A stretch of DNA of 64,000 nucleotides from Arthrobacter terrae (GTDB taxonomy: Bacteria > Actinomycetota > Actinomycetes > Actinomycetales > Micrococcaceae): NCBI RefSeq assembly GCF_015708085.1, contig NZ_JADNYM010000022.1, positions 29,378 to 93,377 on the forward strand, given 5' to 3'. Below the pieces are notes generated by a model. The model was not told the DNA's origin and made no database searches. It saw only the letters and a list, made by a program, of their open reading frames with translations. How positions within the stretch are numbered: the first letter of the stretch is position 1; every line of letters begins with the position of its first letter. A program made the translations under genes and the position numbers. This document shows positions 7,968-17,440 of the stretch, piece after piece.

Positions 7968-8321
7968 ATGGGAAACAGCGGTAGTGACAGCGTCACGATT
8001 AGGGAAGTAGACGAACTCGGGAACGTTGATGACCGGTCGAAGAACAGTGAACCGGGCAGAAATCCGGGCAGCGTCCCGGCTGGGGCGAACCCATTCATCA
8101 TCGGGGCTTGGATTCTCGCTGCAGGATTGCTCCTTAGCGGGGTGATGATGCTCATTCAGTCCCGGGATCCATCTGCCGCCGGAAACGTGGGCTCCGGCAA
8201 CATCCCGCTTTCGCTCATCCTGCTCAACATCGCCCCCTATGCGCTGCTCGCCGGAGTCCTCACCGTAGCTGCACTGATGTTCTGGCATGCAAGCCAGTGG
8301 CAACATCGTGACACCCATTGA
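7968..8321 (+). CDS. Small two-helix membrane protein of unknown function
   Basis: From ATG 7968 (preceded by AGGGAGAAGC) the product is 117 residues. A polar N-terminal region of about 45 residues is followed by two hydrophobic segments, IIGAWILAAGLLLSGVMMLI and LSLILLNIAPYALLAGVLTV. The short C-terminus is His-rich (HASQWQHRDTH). The frame extends upstream without a better ribosome-binding site, so this start is preferred. I do not recognise a family. It sits alone between gene-poor stretches. Confidence 0.6.
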   Translation: MGNSGSDSVTIREVDELGNVDDRSKNSEPGRNPGSVPAGANPFIIGAWILAAGLLLSGVMMLIQSRDPSAAGNVGSGNIPLSLILLNIAPYALLAGVLTVAALMFWHASQWQHRDTH

Positions 8322-9201
8322 GCGATCGCGTGACCTAACCACCTTCTCAGCCAGGGAAGGGCCTCTGACAGACTGGACTGGTTCAGCGGGAATGCTGAAT
8401 GTGTGTTGCGTATTTCTCTCTCCATCGTCATTGTCCTTTCAAAAGTTATTTGCAGCAACCCAAGCCTCGACAGCCGGTCCGCTTTGTATGTGCTGCGCGG
8501 TTTGGCGACTGGCCGCCGAGTCTTTTGTGTTAAAAGTGACGCAACGTTGATAAGTTTCTGCACCGCCGCCCGGCCCGGAAGGGGAAGGTTGGGCGAACAG
8601 TCCATGGAGTATGTGGAAGCCTCCGAAGCAGCCTCGGCGTTCGGTCGGTCCGGCGTTTTTTGCCGCGTTGGCGGGAGTTGGCGACGAGCTTGGGTTCACA
8701 ATGAAACCTCAACGCACTGCACGGTAATTTATGGTGCGGACAGCACGCCGAGGCCGAAAACGGGGTTCCTAAGACAACCCGCCGGAACAACGCGACGTGA
8801 GCACTGAATCGATACTATTCGCGGTCGCCTCATTGTGGTGACGGCGAAGCAGCAGGTCTTCGCGGCAAAATGGTCCACAGCATCATCCTGCCCCTGCAGA
8901 GGTCGCTATCCGTTGAATACCGTCGGCGTTTCACTTCAACAGCTTCCGGTCTGGATACGGTCGGTACGTGGTCACGCATTTTGCGGAATCATGCGTCCGT
9001 GGCTCCGCGTCGTCCCGCAAGAGGTCCTTCCGTATAGACATCAAAAAACCGTTCCATAAGGCTGTCGGGGCATCGGGAACAAACGAGCTGGCATAAAGGC
9101 TGCTCATCGGTAGTGTTTCACAGGGGAACGATGAGCGGGACATTTGGGGCCTGAAATACAATCCCGTTTACAGGCACCCCCGTTTGGACCATAGTCGAGG
9201 T
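8322..9201. other. Gene-poor 880-bp stretch
   Basis: Several short frames are open on both strands but none shows actinobacterial third-position GC bias, a convincing ribosome-binding site and a recognisable family together. The stretch has lower and more uneven GC than its neighbours. It is probably eroded DNA, continuing the pseudogene-rich area to its left. Confidence 0.45.
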
Positions 9202-9888
9202 ATGGAAATGGGTGGAATTCTTCCCAAAGACGCACCTGATCCCCGTGCCGAACGGGCCGGGAGCCTGAAACTCATGCCCATTCCGGTGATGGGGCTCATG
9301 CCCCAACCAGCGTTGGAGGACTGGGATGCCGTCGGTCTGAGCTGCAGCGGGGGTGATGGTGGGTATAGCGAAATAACGGCGAGCATCACCTATACGCTTT
9401 GGAGAAACCCGGATGACCGCGCAGACCCGGTCAACCTCGCGGACCTGGACGAGACGACACGCAGGTCGATCGAGGAAGTTCCGCCATGGCCGCGGCCTTC
9501 CTGGCTGATCGAGTACGTGGAGCGACTGCGCTACCCGCAGCTGTGGGAGGCCGTGCGAACCACCTGGCATCGCGTTCTGTCCGAGCGTTCCTCGGTTCGG
9601 ACCCTGCTGGCTGACCATGTCAATCACATCCTCATGAACCAGTACAGGGAGGAGCTCTGGCCGGGCGGCAATCCGTGGGACCAGCACCCACCCGCAGTAA
9701 CCGGCCGGATGGTCAACGGCCAGGCCAGGACCGTCATCAACGGAATCAACGTGCCCGGCGCGGAGGTTGATACGGACACGTTCGTCTACGGCATCGGAGC
9801 CCAACTGCCAGGCGGTGGTGTCGTGACAGCCGTGCTTCCACGCACTGAGCTCAAGCACATCGAGGTCCAGTTCACAACCCGGAGCTAA
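9202..9888 (+). CDS. Hypothetical protein
   Basis: The frame from ATG 9202 (with an in-frame TTG at 9184) encodes about 228 residues with clear third-position GC preference, which supports real coding on this strand over the antisense frame. Visible features are a Trp/Pro-rich central segment (EVPPWPRPSWLIEYVERLRY) and a Gly-rich C-terminal part (GINVPGAEVDTDTFVYGIGA, then LPGGGVVTAVLPRTEL). It has no signal peptide or membrane segment. I do not recognise the family. The weak GAGG before ATG 9202 leaves the start uncertain. Confidence 0.55.
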   Translation: MEMGGILPKDAPDPRAERAGSLKLMPIPVMGLMPQPALEDWDAVGLSCSGGDGGYSEITASITYTLWRNPDDRADPVNLADLDETTRRSIEEVPPWPRPSWLIEYVERLRYPQLWEAVRTTWHRVLSERSSVRTLLADHVNHILMNQYREELWPGGNPWDQHPPAVTGRMVNGQARTVINGINVPGAEVDTDTFVYGIGAQLPGGGVVTAVLPRTELKHIEVQFTTRS

Positions 9889-10146
9889 CGGCCACACCTC
9901 AGCGTCCATAAGCCGAACGCCCACAGGTCACCTCGATTGACAGAACCAAACCTTGGTAGGACGAACTGTCTTTCCCTTACTGGCAGACTGGACCGATGAT
10001 CTCAAGGTGTTGGCTACGGCGGACGGCGAAAATTGCCCGATTGCTTGCGGCCTCCGCAAATAACTGTTAGGCCTTAGATAGGTGCGCGGAGCCGCCGCTC
10101 GTCCCGATGTCGGGACACGCCGTCGTACATGAAGGGAAGTGTCCCC

Positions 10147-12468
10147 ATGGCCCGTAAGAATCCCCAGGTTGAGGCCGAGGCCGAGGTCGAGATCGAAGAC
10201 GAAGACGAAAGCCGGATCGAGGTCGGTAAGCCGAAAACGTGGGCCGCAGGTATCCCGGGCGTCCTTCACTCGATGGGGCCCGCGCTAAAGGACATGGGGG
10301 TGAACAGGACCCGGAAAACTCTGTTGGCGATGAACCAACGGGACGGATTTGACTGCATGAGCTGTGCGTGGCCGGATCCCGATCACCGCAAGACCTTTGA
10401 ATTCTGCGAGAACGGGGCCAAGGCGGTCACCTGGGAGGCCACCCCCATCACCGTAGACTCCCATTTTTGGGCGCAGAACCCGGTGAGCGAGCTGCGCACT
10501 AAATCCGAGTACTGGCTGGGGCAGCAGGGCCGCCTGACCGAGCCGGTCTACAAGCCCGCCGGCAAGGACTACTACGAGCCGGTCAGCTGGGCCGAGGCCT
10601 TCAGGATCATCGCCAGGAAGCTCAATAGCCTGGACTCCCCGGACGAGGCCTCGTTTTACACCAGCGGCCGCACCTCAAACGAGGCGGCTTTCAGCTATCA
10701 GCTGTTCGTGCGCGCTTTCGGCACCAACAATTTACCGGACTGCTCCAATATGTGCCACGAATCCACCGGCTGGGCAATGGGGCAGACGCTGGGCATCGGC
10801 AAAAGCACCATCGTCTACGACGATTTCGGCAAGGCCGACCTGATCATTATCATGGGCCAGAACCCCGGGACCAACCACCCGCGCATGCTCACCGCGCTCG
10901 AGGAAGCCAAGAACAACGGCGCGCAGATTGTCGCTGTCAACCCGCTTCCCGAGGCGGGTCTGCGGCGTTACAAGAATCCGCAGGAGGTCAAGGGGATCAT
11001 TGGGTCCGGCACCGAGATCGCGGACCAGTTCCTGCAGATCCGCCTGGGCGGGGATATGGCGCTGCTGCAGGCGATCTGCAAACGGGTCCTGGATGCGGAG
11101 GACGCGAACCCCGGCACGGTGCTGGACCACGAGTTCATCCAGGAGCACTGCCAAGGGCTGGAGGAACTGAAGGCGCATCTGGCCCGGTTGGACGAGGGCG
11201 CGGTGCTGACGGCAACGGGTCTGCGCCTGGAGGAGATCGACGAGCTGGCCGACCGGTATCTGCGGGCGGAGCGGGTCATCATTACCTGGGCAATGGGCCT
11301 CACTCAGCAGAAGAAGGGTGTGGCGGCCATCAAGGAGGTCATTAACCTGCTCCTGCTCCGGGGCAACATCGGCAAGCCCGGGGCCGGTGCGTCTCCGATT
11401 CGTGGGCACAGCAATGTGCAGGGCGACCGGACGATGGGCATCTGGGAGCAGATGCCGCCGGTTTTCCTGGACGCACTGGAGAAGGAGTTCGGTTTCAATC
11501 CGCCCCGGGAGCACGGCGCGGACGCGGTGCAGACCATCCAGAAGATGCGCGACGGCGCCATGAAGGTTTTCGTGGCACTGGGCGGCAACCTGGTGGCGGC
11601 CATTTCAGACACCACGGCGGCCGAGGCGGCGATGGAAAACCTGGATATGAGCGTGCAGATCTCCACCAAGCTCAACCGGTCCCACACGGTGGTGGGCAAG
11701 GAGGCACTGATCCTGCCGACGATGGGCCGGACCGAAATCGACCGGCAGGCCTCCGGAGAGCAGTTCGTGTCCGTGGAGGACACCGTCTGTGCGGTGCACC
11801 CGTCCTGGGGAAAGGTGGAACCGGTGGCGCCCAACCTGCTCTCCGAAGTCGCGATCGTATCCCGGCTGGCCCAAGCGACGCTGGACGGGAAGGTGGCGGT
11901 GGACTGGGCAGGATTTGAGCGGGACTATGACCTGGTCCGCGAGCACATTTCGCACGTCGTGGCAGGTTGTGAAGACTACAACCAACGCATTCGCCAGGAC
12001 GGCGGGTTCGTGCTCGCGAATGGGCCCCGGGACTCCCGGACCTTCCACACCCCCACCGGAAAAGCCGTGTTCACGGTCAATGACCTGGAGCACGTCCAGT
12101 GTCCGCCGGGTCGGCTGATCCTGCAGACCATGAGGTCCCATGACCAGTTCAACACCACCATCTACGGTCATAACGACCGCTACCGGGGAATCAAAAAAGG
12201 CCGTCAGGTCGTGTTCGTGAACCCGGAGGATCTTACCGAATTGGGTCTGGCGGATGGCCAGTACGTCGACGTACACGGCGAGCATCACGATAATCAGGAG
12301 CGGGTGCTGCGTAACTACCGGCTGGTTTCCTACCCCACGGCCAGGGGGTGCGCTGCGGCCTACTACCCGGAGGCGAATGTGCTGGTGCCGCTGGATAGCG
12401 TGGCCGACGGAAGCAACACTCCGGTGTCCAAACACGTGATCGTGCGGCTGGAACCCACAGGCGGGTAA
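10147..12468 (+). CDS. FdhF/YdeP-family molybdopterin oxidoreductase
   Basis: This 773-residue protein belongs to the formate-dehydrogenase-alpha-like YdeP family. The N-terminal motif GFDCMSCAWPDP (Cys70, Cys73) matches the family's reduced cysteine motif. Molybdopterin-binding segments follow, including YTSGRTSNEAAFSYQ, DCSNMCHESTGWAMG and IIIMGQNPGTNHPRM. The C-terminal MopB domain carries RSHDQFNTTIYGHNDRYRG. ATG 10147 has an AAGGGAAG ribosome-binding site; ATG 10129 in frame lacks one. The acidic N-terminus (EAEAEVEIEDEDE) is unusual. YdeP of E. coli is tied to acid resistance, but the substrate is not established. It is convergent with a DUF6457 gene. Confidence 0.88.
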   Translation: MARKNPQVEAEAEVEIEDEDESRIEVGKPKTWAAGIPGVLHSMGPALKDMGVNRTRKTLLAMNQRDGFDCMSCAWPDPDHRKTFEFCENGAKAVTWEATPITVDSHFWAQNPVSELRTKSEYWLGQQGRLTEPVYKPAGKDYYEPVSWAEAFRIIARKLNSLDSPDEASFYTSGRTSNEAAFSYQLFVRAFGTNNLPDCSNMCHESTGWAMGQTLGIGKSTIVYDDFGKADLIIIMGQNPGTNHPRMLTALEEAKNNGAQIVAVNPLPEAGLRRYKNPQEVKGIIGSGTEIADQFLQIRLGGDMALLQAICKRVLDAEDANPGTVLDHEFIQEHCQGLEELKAHLARLDEGAVLTATGLRLEEIDELADRYLRAERVIITWAMGLTQQKKGVAAIKEVINLLLLRGNIGKPGAGASPIRGHSNVQGDRTMGIWEQMPPVFLDALEKEFGFNPPREHGADAVQTIQKMRDGAMKVFVALGGNLVAAISDTTAAEAAMENLDMSVQISTKLNRSHTVVGKEALILPTMGRTEIDRQASGEQFVSVEDTVCAVHPSWGKVEPVAPNLLSEVAIVSRLAQATLDGKVAVDWAGFERDYDLVREHISHVVAGCEDYNQRIRQDGGFVLANGPRDSRTFHTPTGKAVFTVNDLEHVQCPPGRLILQTMRSHDQFNTTIYGHNDRYRGIKKGRQVVFVNPEDLTELGLADGQYVDVHGEHHDNQERVLRNYRLVSYPTARGCAAAYYPEANVLVPLDSVADGSNTPVSKHVIVRLEPTGG

Positions 12469-12498
12469 ACGCGGTGCGCGTCGCTGCCGGTCGGCGCT

Positions 12499-12816
12499 CT
12501 ATTGCGCCGTGCCGGCCCATCCTTGCGTGTCGGGACCGCCGGTTTTTCCGTTCCCGCACAGCTGCAGTGCCGTGTCGACGGCGGACCTGACCGCCGCCTG
12601 CGAGCCGACGTGACCGCTGCTGACGGCAAGAGCTGCGGCGTAGCCGACGAGGAAGGTGCTGATCGGCGCCGCTGAGGGACCCGCGGACCGGGTGGATTCG
12701 TCCGCCAATTTGAGAATCAACTTCTGGTCCACCTGCAGGTCCAAAATTTGGAGAGCCTGGGAGAGGCGCTGGCCCCATTGAGTTACGTCCCGCTCTTCCT
12801 CGTCGTGGTCAGTCAT
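12499..12816 (-). CDS. DUF6457 domain-containing protein
   Basis: From ATG 12816 (ribosome-binding site AAGGAGCAG) the product is 105 residues. The helical core includes WGQRLSQALQILDLQVDQ and ADESTRSAGPSAAPISTFLV, matching DUF6457. That domain is often encoded beside or fused to molybdenum-cofactor genes such as mobA. Its position tail-to-tail with the YdeP-type molybdoenzyme fits a role linked to that cofactor, by inference. The frame extends upstream to 12981, but that part is a low-complexity repeat without a ribosome-binding site and was excluded. Confidence 0.75.
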   Translation of the reverse strand: MTDHDEEERDVTQWGQRLSQALQILDLQVDQKLILKLADESTRSAGPSAAPISTFLVGYAAALAVSSGHVGSQAAVRSAVDTALQLCGNGKTGGPDTQGWAGTAQ

Positions 12817-12854
12817 GGCTGCTCCTTCGTACGGTCGTGTACCTGCACTGGTTT

Positions 12855-12920
12855 CAATGACATTTGAGTCGGTGACGCTCTTGTGAATGACGCTGCTGTC
12901 AATGACGTTGTTGTGAACGA
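12855..12920. repeat. Degenerate short tandem repeat upstream of DUF6457 gene
   Basis: Imperfect units built on TCAATGAC or GTGAATGACG followed by a T/G-rich half repeat about four times. The repeat lies between the DUF6457 start and the iron-regulated operon. Confidence 0.45.
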
Positions 12921-13113
12921 TCTTCCCAGGCCGCTTCGCAGCCAAGGCCCCGCTCTCAAGGAATAGCATCCGGGGCGGCATTGCACAACGCCTCGCTTTC
13001 GAATGTGACGAGCGGGCGGTGAGGTGCCCGGGCAGCGCGAAGGGACGTCGTCGACTGTCTTGAATTAGGTCAGAAATTTGTTTCTTAATCCAAAATGTTT
13101 CCGCTACGGTTAG

Positions 13114-13132
13114 TTAGGCAAGGGTTACCTAA
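13114..13132 (+). promoter_or_regulatory. IdeR/DtxR-like iron box
   Basis: TTAGGCAAGGGTTACCTAA fits the 19-bp DtxR/IdeR operator consensus at about 15 of 19 positions, with intact TTAGG and CCTAA ends. It lies 12 bp before the GTG start of the siderophore-binding protein, overlapping the expected promoter or leader. Iron-loaded IdeR/DtxR is expected to repress the whole operon to 18486. Confidence 0.75.
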
Positions 13133-13144
13133 TCGAGGAGAATT

Positions 13145-14221
13145 GTGGAAATATCACGCCGACAGAGTCTCAGACTGGGACTTATGGCTTCCGTTGCGGC
13201 TGCAGGACTTGCAATGAGCGGGTGCTCTACTGGAGCGGCCGGAGCAGGAACTGCCGGGACGGAAACTGCCGGCGGCTCGGCAGCAGCGGAACAATTTCCC
13301 GTTTCGATCAAGCACGTCTTCGGCGAATCAACGATCACTTCCGCACCGCAGCGGGTGGCCACGGTCTCTTGGGTCAATGCAGACGTCGCCATCGCGTTGG
13401 GCACCGTTCCGGTCGGCATGCCCAAGGACGACTGGGGAGGTAACGCACAGGGTTCGACCCCCTGGAAGGATGCAGCGCTGGAAAGGGCAGGAGCCGCCAT
13501 CGGTTCGGCCAAGGCTCCGGTGCAGTATTCGGAAACCGACGGCATAAACTTCACCGGGATTGCTAAGACCAGCCCGGACATCATTCTGGCAACGTATTCC
13601 GGCCTGAGCCGGGAGGATTACGACAAGCTGAGCCTGATCGCACCGGTCGTTGCCTACCCCGAGGCGGCCTACGGAACGTCATGGCAGGAATCCACTGCGA
13701 TGATCGGCAAGGCATTGGGCAAGTCGTCCCGAGCCAGTGAGCTGATCGCCGCGACAGAAAAAACCGTGACGCAGGAGGCTGCAAAGTACCCGCAGCTGGC
13801 GGGAAAAACGTTCATTTACGGCAACCTTGAGCCAGCCAAGAGCGACGGCGTGAATATTTATACCGATGCTGATAACCGGCCCAAGTTCCTGACCAGCATT
13901 GGAATGAAGGAAGCACCGGTGGTGCTGGAAAATCAGAACAAGGCAGCAGGATTTTTCATAACCTGGTCGGCGGAACGGGCCAACGAGCTGCTCTCCGACG
14001 TTTTTGTCAGCTGGGTTCCGGACGCGAAAACGCAGGCGTCAATTGTGGCCGACCCGCTGCTGGGCCAAATACCGGCCGTTAAGCAGGGCGCGTTTGTCGC
14101 GGACACGGACAATTCCCTCACGCTGGCGATTTCAGCGTCGTCCCCATTGAGCCTGCCGTGGGCACTGGAGAAATTCCTGCCGCAGCTGGGCGCGGCAGCC
14201 AGTAAGGCCCAGCACCAGTAA
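13145..14221 (+). CDS. Iron-siderophore ABC transporter substrate-binding lipoprotein
   Basis: The 358-residue protein begins with a twin-arginine-like motif (SRRQSLRLG) and a lipobox LAMSGC with Cys27, so it is probably exported and lipid-anchored. The mature part has the FepB/FecB-like periplasmic-binding fold: SIKHVFGESTITSAPQRVAT near the start and SPDIILATYSGLSREDYDKL in the middle. GTG 13145 follows GAGGAGAA. It starts the iron-box-controlled operon and should deliver Fe3+-siderophore to the two permeases. The siderophore type cannot be told. Confidence 0.9.
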   Translation: MEISRRQSLRLGLMASVAAAGLAMSGCSTGAAGAGTAGTETAGGSAAAEQFPVSIKHVFGESTITSAPQRVATVSWVNADVAIALGTVPVGMPKDDWGGNAQGSTPWKDAALERAGAAIGSAKAPVQYSETDGINFTGIAKTSPDIILATYSGLSREDYDKLSLIAPVVAYPEAAYGTSWQESTAMIGKALGKSSRASELIAATEKTVTQEAAKYPQLAGKTFIYGNLEPAKSDGVNIYTDADNRPKFLTSIGMKEAPVVLENQNKAAGFFITWSAERANELLSDVFVSWVPDAKTQASIVADPLLGQIPAVKQGAFVADTDNSLTLAISASSPLSLPWALEKFLPQLGAAASKAQHQ

Positions 14222-15378
14222 TGGGCGTGCATGCGGCTCCATTGACGCGGCCCGCTGGCGGACTACGCAGTACGACGGCGGCAAGTCCGGCCTCGGCGGC
14301 AAGTCCGGCGCCCACTGTGGCGTGGTCTTCATTGGGGGCGGGATCGGGGCCGGCAGCGCCTCCTTTAGTGCTCAGCAGACGGCGTCAGGCCATTGCACCG
14401 CTCGCCGCGCTGACGGTGATTGCCGTGCTCGCCGCCGTCGTTCTCGGTTCCTTGGCAATCGGTGCCCGGCCGGTGTCACTGCCGGTAGTACTGGACGCCG
14501 TATTCCATCCGGATGCAGCTAACGGCGACCATGCGGTAGTGCTGGCCAGGGTTACCCGGACGGTTGCCGGACTGCTGGTGGGCGCGGCGCTGGGACTGGC
14601 CGGCACCGCCATGCAGGGCGTGACGCGGAATCCGCTCGCGGACCCGGGCATTCTCGGAGTCAATGCCGGCGCGGCGCTGGCGGTGGTGGCGGCGATTTTC
14701 TTCCTCGGGGCCGACAGCGTCTCCAGCTATCTTTGGTTAGCCTTCGGCGGGGCCGCTCTTGCCGCCGTCGTGGTCTACTCGGTTGCCAGTGTGGGCCGCG
14801 TGGGTGCCACGCCGGTCAAGCTGGTGCTGGCCGGTGCCGCCGTGAGCGCCGGACTCGGTTCGCTGTTGAGCGCCATGCTGGTGAACAGCAGGGACTCGAT
14901 GGAGCTGTTTCGTAATTGGCAGGTCGGCGCGCTGGCGGGAAAATCGTGGGATTCAATTCTGGCAGTGCTGCCCTTCATCGCTGTCGGAGCTGTGCTGCTG
15001 CTGGGCACCGGCAGGTTGCTCAACAACCTCTCGCTTGGCGAGGATGTTGCGCGTTCGCTGGGTCAGCGCCCGGGAACCGGGCGGGCCGTTGCGGCGCTGG
15101 GGATTGTGCTGCTGTGTGGAAGCGCCACAGCCTTAGCCGGCCCGATCGGATTCATCGGCTTGGTGGTCCCGCACCTGCTTCGCGCCGTGGTGGGACCGGA
15201 CTATCGGTGGCTGCTTCCAATGTCGCTGGTGCCGGCACCGGCGGTCCTGCTGCTGGCTGACGTGCTGGGACGGGTTCTGCTGCCGCCCGGGGAGATTCCG
15301 GCGGGAATTCTGGCAGCGCTGATGGGAGCGCCGGTCTTTGTCTGGCTGGTTCGTCGCGGGCGGAAGGCTGCACTGTGA
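14221..15378 (+). CDS. FecCD-type iron-siderophore permease 1
   Basis: The 385-residue membrane protein has the FecCD signature RNPLADPGILGVNAGAALAV and about nine or ten hydrophobic helices. The ATG overlaps the stop of the binding-protein gene (TAATG), showing translational coupling. A hydrophilic N-terminal extension of about 55 residues, rich in Ala, Ser and Pro, precedes the first helix. It contains a short repeat (AASPASAASPAP) and is longer than usual. The protein pairs with the next permease to form the import channel. Confidence 0.9.
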   Translation: MGVHAAPLTRPAGGLRSTTAASPASAASPAPTVAWSSLGAGSGPAAPPLVLSRRRQAIAPLAALTVIAVLAAVVLGSLAIGARPVSLPVVLDAVFHPDAANGDHAVVLARVTRTVAGLLVGAALGLAGTAMQGVTRNPLADPGILGVNAGAALAVVAAIFFLGADSVSSYLWLAFGGAALAAVVVYSVASVGRVGATPVKLVLAGAAVSAGLGSLLSAMLVNSRDSMELFRNWQVGALAGKSWDSILAVLPFIAVGAVLLLGTGRLLNNLSLGEDVARSLGQRPGTGRAVAALGIVLLCGSATALAGPIGFIGLVVPHLLRAVVGPDYRWLLPMSLVPAPAVLLLADVLGRVLLPPGEIPAGILAALMGAPVFVWLVRRGRKAAL

Positions 15379-16448
15379 ATCCGGCAACGCGAATGGTTGC
15401 GCGCGCGGGGCCCGCCGGGCGGGTCCAGCCCAACGGCGCCTGGGTGAGGCACATCCGGCTCAGACCCCTGCGTCGCCGGATCGTCATCCTGGCCCTGTTG
15501 TGTGTGCTGGTCGCGGGCCTGTTCAGCGCGAGTGTGCTGCTTGGCAGCTACACCGTGAGCGTTGCTGACTTCTTTCGGATGCTTGGCGGGATGCGCATTC
15601 CGGGCGCCAGTTTCATCGTGATGGAAAACAAACTGCCGCGGGCAGTGGTGGGATTGATGGTCGGGATGGCGTTCGGCATTTCCGGTGCCGTTTTTCAGTC
15701 GATGCTGCGCAACCCGCTCGCCAGTCCTGACATCATCGGCATCAGCTACGGGGCCAGCGCAGCGGCCGTTTTTGCAATCGTTTTTTTCGGTGCGGCAGGA
15801 GTATCTGTCTCAGTCGCCGCCGTCGTCGGTGCCCTGGGCGTCGCGTTGCTCATCACCGCCCTCTCTCGACGGCACGGCGGTCCCGGGCTGATTCTGATCG
15901 GAATCGGTGCCGCGGCGTTCATGCAGGCGGCCGTCACCTTCTTGTTGCAGCGAACGGACATCCGTGTTGCCCAGGATGCGCTGATCTGGCTGACCGGCTC
16001 GCTGAATTCCAGCAACTGGAACCGTGCGGGCCTGCTGGCTGCCGCTCTGGCCGTTCTGCTGCCTCTGGCCGCCTTGCTGACGCGCAGCCTGCACGGTCTG
16101 CAGCTGGGAGACGATACGGCTGCGGGGCTCGGATTCCGGGTGCCGCGTGCCCGTCTTTGGCTCACTATCATGGGCGCGCTGCTGGCTGCACTGGCGACGG
16201 CGGCGGCTGGCCCGGTGGCCTTCGTCGCTTTCCTTTCCGGTCCGATCGCCAAGCGGCTCTGCGGCCAAAGCACGTCGCTGGCCGCAGCCGGCCTGGTCGG
16301 CGCCGCGACGGTGTTGGCTGCGGACTTCCTGGCCGTCAACCTGATACCCGGAAGCGCCCTACCGGTCGGAGTCGTGACGGGTGCCTTGGGTGCGCCGTTC
16401 CTGCTCTGGCTGCTCATTAGTACTAACCGTTCCAGCACCGGAGGCTGA
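15375..16448 (+). CDS. FecCD-type iron-siderophore permease 2
   Basis: This 357-residue membrane protein carries the family motif [20 protein letters not shown] and about ten hydrophobic helices, ending in [22 protein letters not shown] 15375 overlaps the TGA of permease 1 by 4 bp (GTGA). It is the second half of the heterodimeric channel. A GGAGG at its 3' end serves the following ATG at 16451. Confidence 0.9.
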   Translation: MNPATRMVARAGPAGRVQPNGAWVRHIRLRPLRRRIVILALLCVLVAGLFSASVLLGSYTVSVADFFRMLGGMRIPGASFIVMENKLPRAVVGLMVGMAFGISGAVFQSMLRNPLASPDIIGISYGASAAAVFAIVFFGAAGVSVSVAAVVGALGVALLITALSRRHGGPGLILIGIGAAAFMQAAVTFLLQRTDIRVAQDALIWLTGSLNSSNWNRAGLLAAALAVLLPLAALLTRSLHGLQLGDDTAAGLGFRVPRARLWLTIMGALLAALATAAAGPVAFVAFLSGPIAKRLCGQSTSLAAAGLVGAATVLAADFLAVNLIPGSALPVGVVTGALGAPFLLWLLISTNRSSTGG

Positions 16449-16462
16449 CCATGACGGACCCA

Positions 16463-16518
16463 ACCGGGAGGCACAGACCGGGAGGCACAGACCGGGAGGC
16501 ACAGACCGGGAGGCACAG
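16463..16518 (+). repeat. Four perfect tandem copies of a 14-bp unit
   Basis: The unit ACCGGGAGGCACAG is repeated exactly four times, then decays through related G/C-rich copies to about 16575. It lies between permease 2 and the preferred ATPase start. An ATG at 16451 with a good GGAGG site reads through the repeat in frame with the ATPase. Because 14 is not a multiple of three, a copy-number change would break that frame. Confidence 0.9.
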
Positions 16519-16591
16519 GCGGGAACAGCGCGGACCGGGACAGCACAGACCCGGACGGCACAGGCAAGGACCGGAAAGGAGAGCACAGGAT

Positions 16592-17440
16592 ATGAGCCCG
16601 ATGATCAATCTGCCGGCGGAGCTGGGAGCCGAAGAACTGAACCTTGGCTACGCGGATCGCACCATCGTGAAGGGACTCTGCGTGGAACTGCCGGCGGGTA
16701 AGGTGACCATGATTGTTGGCGCTAACGCGTGCGGGAAGTCGACGTTGCTGCGCGGACTGGCCCGACTGCTCAAGCCCGGCTCCGGACACGTCACCCTTGA
16801 CGGCAAAGACATTCACCGGTTGCCCTCGCGCCAGGTGGCCCGGCGACTGGGCATTTTGCCGCAGACGCCCACGGCACCGGAAGGTATTACAGTGGCCGAA
16901 CTGGTAGGACGCGGGCGAAGCCCGCATCAGGGCTGGTTCCGGCAGTGGACCGCGGCCGACGACGACGCAGTGGCTACCGCGCTGATGGTGACGGGCTCGC
17001 AGGATCTGGCGGAGCGGACCGTCGACGAGCTCTCCGGCGGGCAGCGGCAACGGGTTTGGATAGCAATGGCCCTGGCGCAGCAGACGGATATTTTGCTCCT
17101 CGACGAACCCACTACGTATTTGGATCTCGCACATCAGGTGGAAGTGCTGGAACTCCTGACCGAATTGAACCGGAGCCGCGGCACCACCATTGCCATTGTG
17201 CTGCACGATCTGAACCTGGCCGCCCGGTACGGAGAGCATTTAATTGCCATGAAAAACGGGCGAATCGTAGCTGCCGGGGTTCCGGGCGAGGTAGTGACGG
17301 CGGGAATGGTCCGCGACGTGTTCGGGATGGAATCGGTCATTATTCACGACCCGGTAGCCGGTACGCCAATGGTGGTTCCCGTCGGTGGGCGGGGACGGGC
17401 GCAGCTGCCGGAGACCGTCCAGGCAGCAGAGGTGGCGTAA
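16592..17440 (+). CDS. Iron-siderophore ABC transporter ATPase (FecE/FepC-like)
   Basis: From ATG 16592 (AAAGGAG upstream) the product is 282 residues, the normal size. It has Walker A as GANACGKS (43-50; the usual PNG is replaced by ANA), the signature LSGGQ (147-151), Walker B ILLLDEP (168-174) and a switch His in IVLHDLN. It powers import through the two permeases. An in-frame ATG at 16451 with a strong GGAGG would add 47 Arg/Gly-rich residues encoded by the 14-bp repeat. I treat that extension as less likely but not excluded. Confidence 0.9.
   Translation: MSPMINLPAELGAEELNLGYADRTIVKGLCVELPAGKVTMIVGANACGKSTLLRGLARLLKPGSGHVTLDGKDIHRLPSRQVARRLGILPQTPTAPEGITVAELVGRGRSPHQGWFRQWTAADDDAVATALMVTGSQDLAERTVDELSGGQRQRVWIAMALAQQTDILLLDEPTTYLDLAHQVEVLELLTELNRSRGTTIAIVLHDLNLAARYGEHLIAMKNGRIVAAGVPGEVVTAGMVRDVFGMESVIIHDPVAGTPMVVPVGGRGRAQLPETVQAAEVA

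Noticed and set aside
8611..8727. A 38-codon frame beginning MWKPPKQPRRSVGPAFF
   Set aside because: The composition is protein-like, but there is no ribosome-binding site or known family and the frame is very short. It may be a fragment, but I cannot support it.
9118..9924. A 268-residue open frame on the minus strand
   Set aside because: It overlaps the plus-strand hypothetical gene, which shows better third-position GC bias and a more protein-like composition.
12817..12981. N-terminal extension of the DUF6457 protein
   Set aside because: It is built of a degenerate DNA repeat and has no ribosome-binding site. ATG 12816 has AAGGAG.
15746..17239. A 497-residue open frame on the minus strand
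   Set aside because: It is antisense to the siderophore permease and ATPase genes, which have clear families. High GC produces such long shadow frames.
16945..17439. N-terminal extension of the siderophore-interacting protein
   Set aside because: It is out of frame with and inside the ATPase gene. ATG 17440 is coupled to the ATPase stop and gives the normal length.
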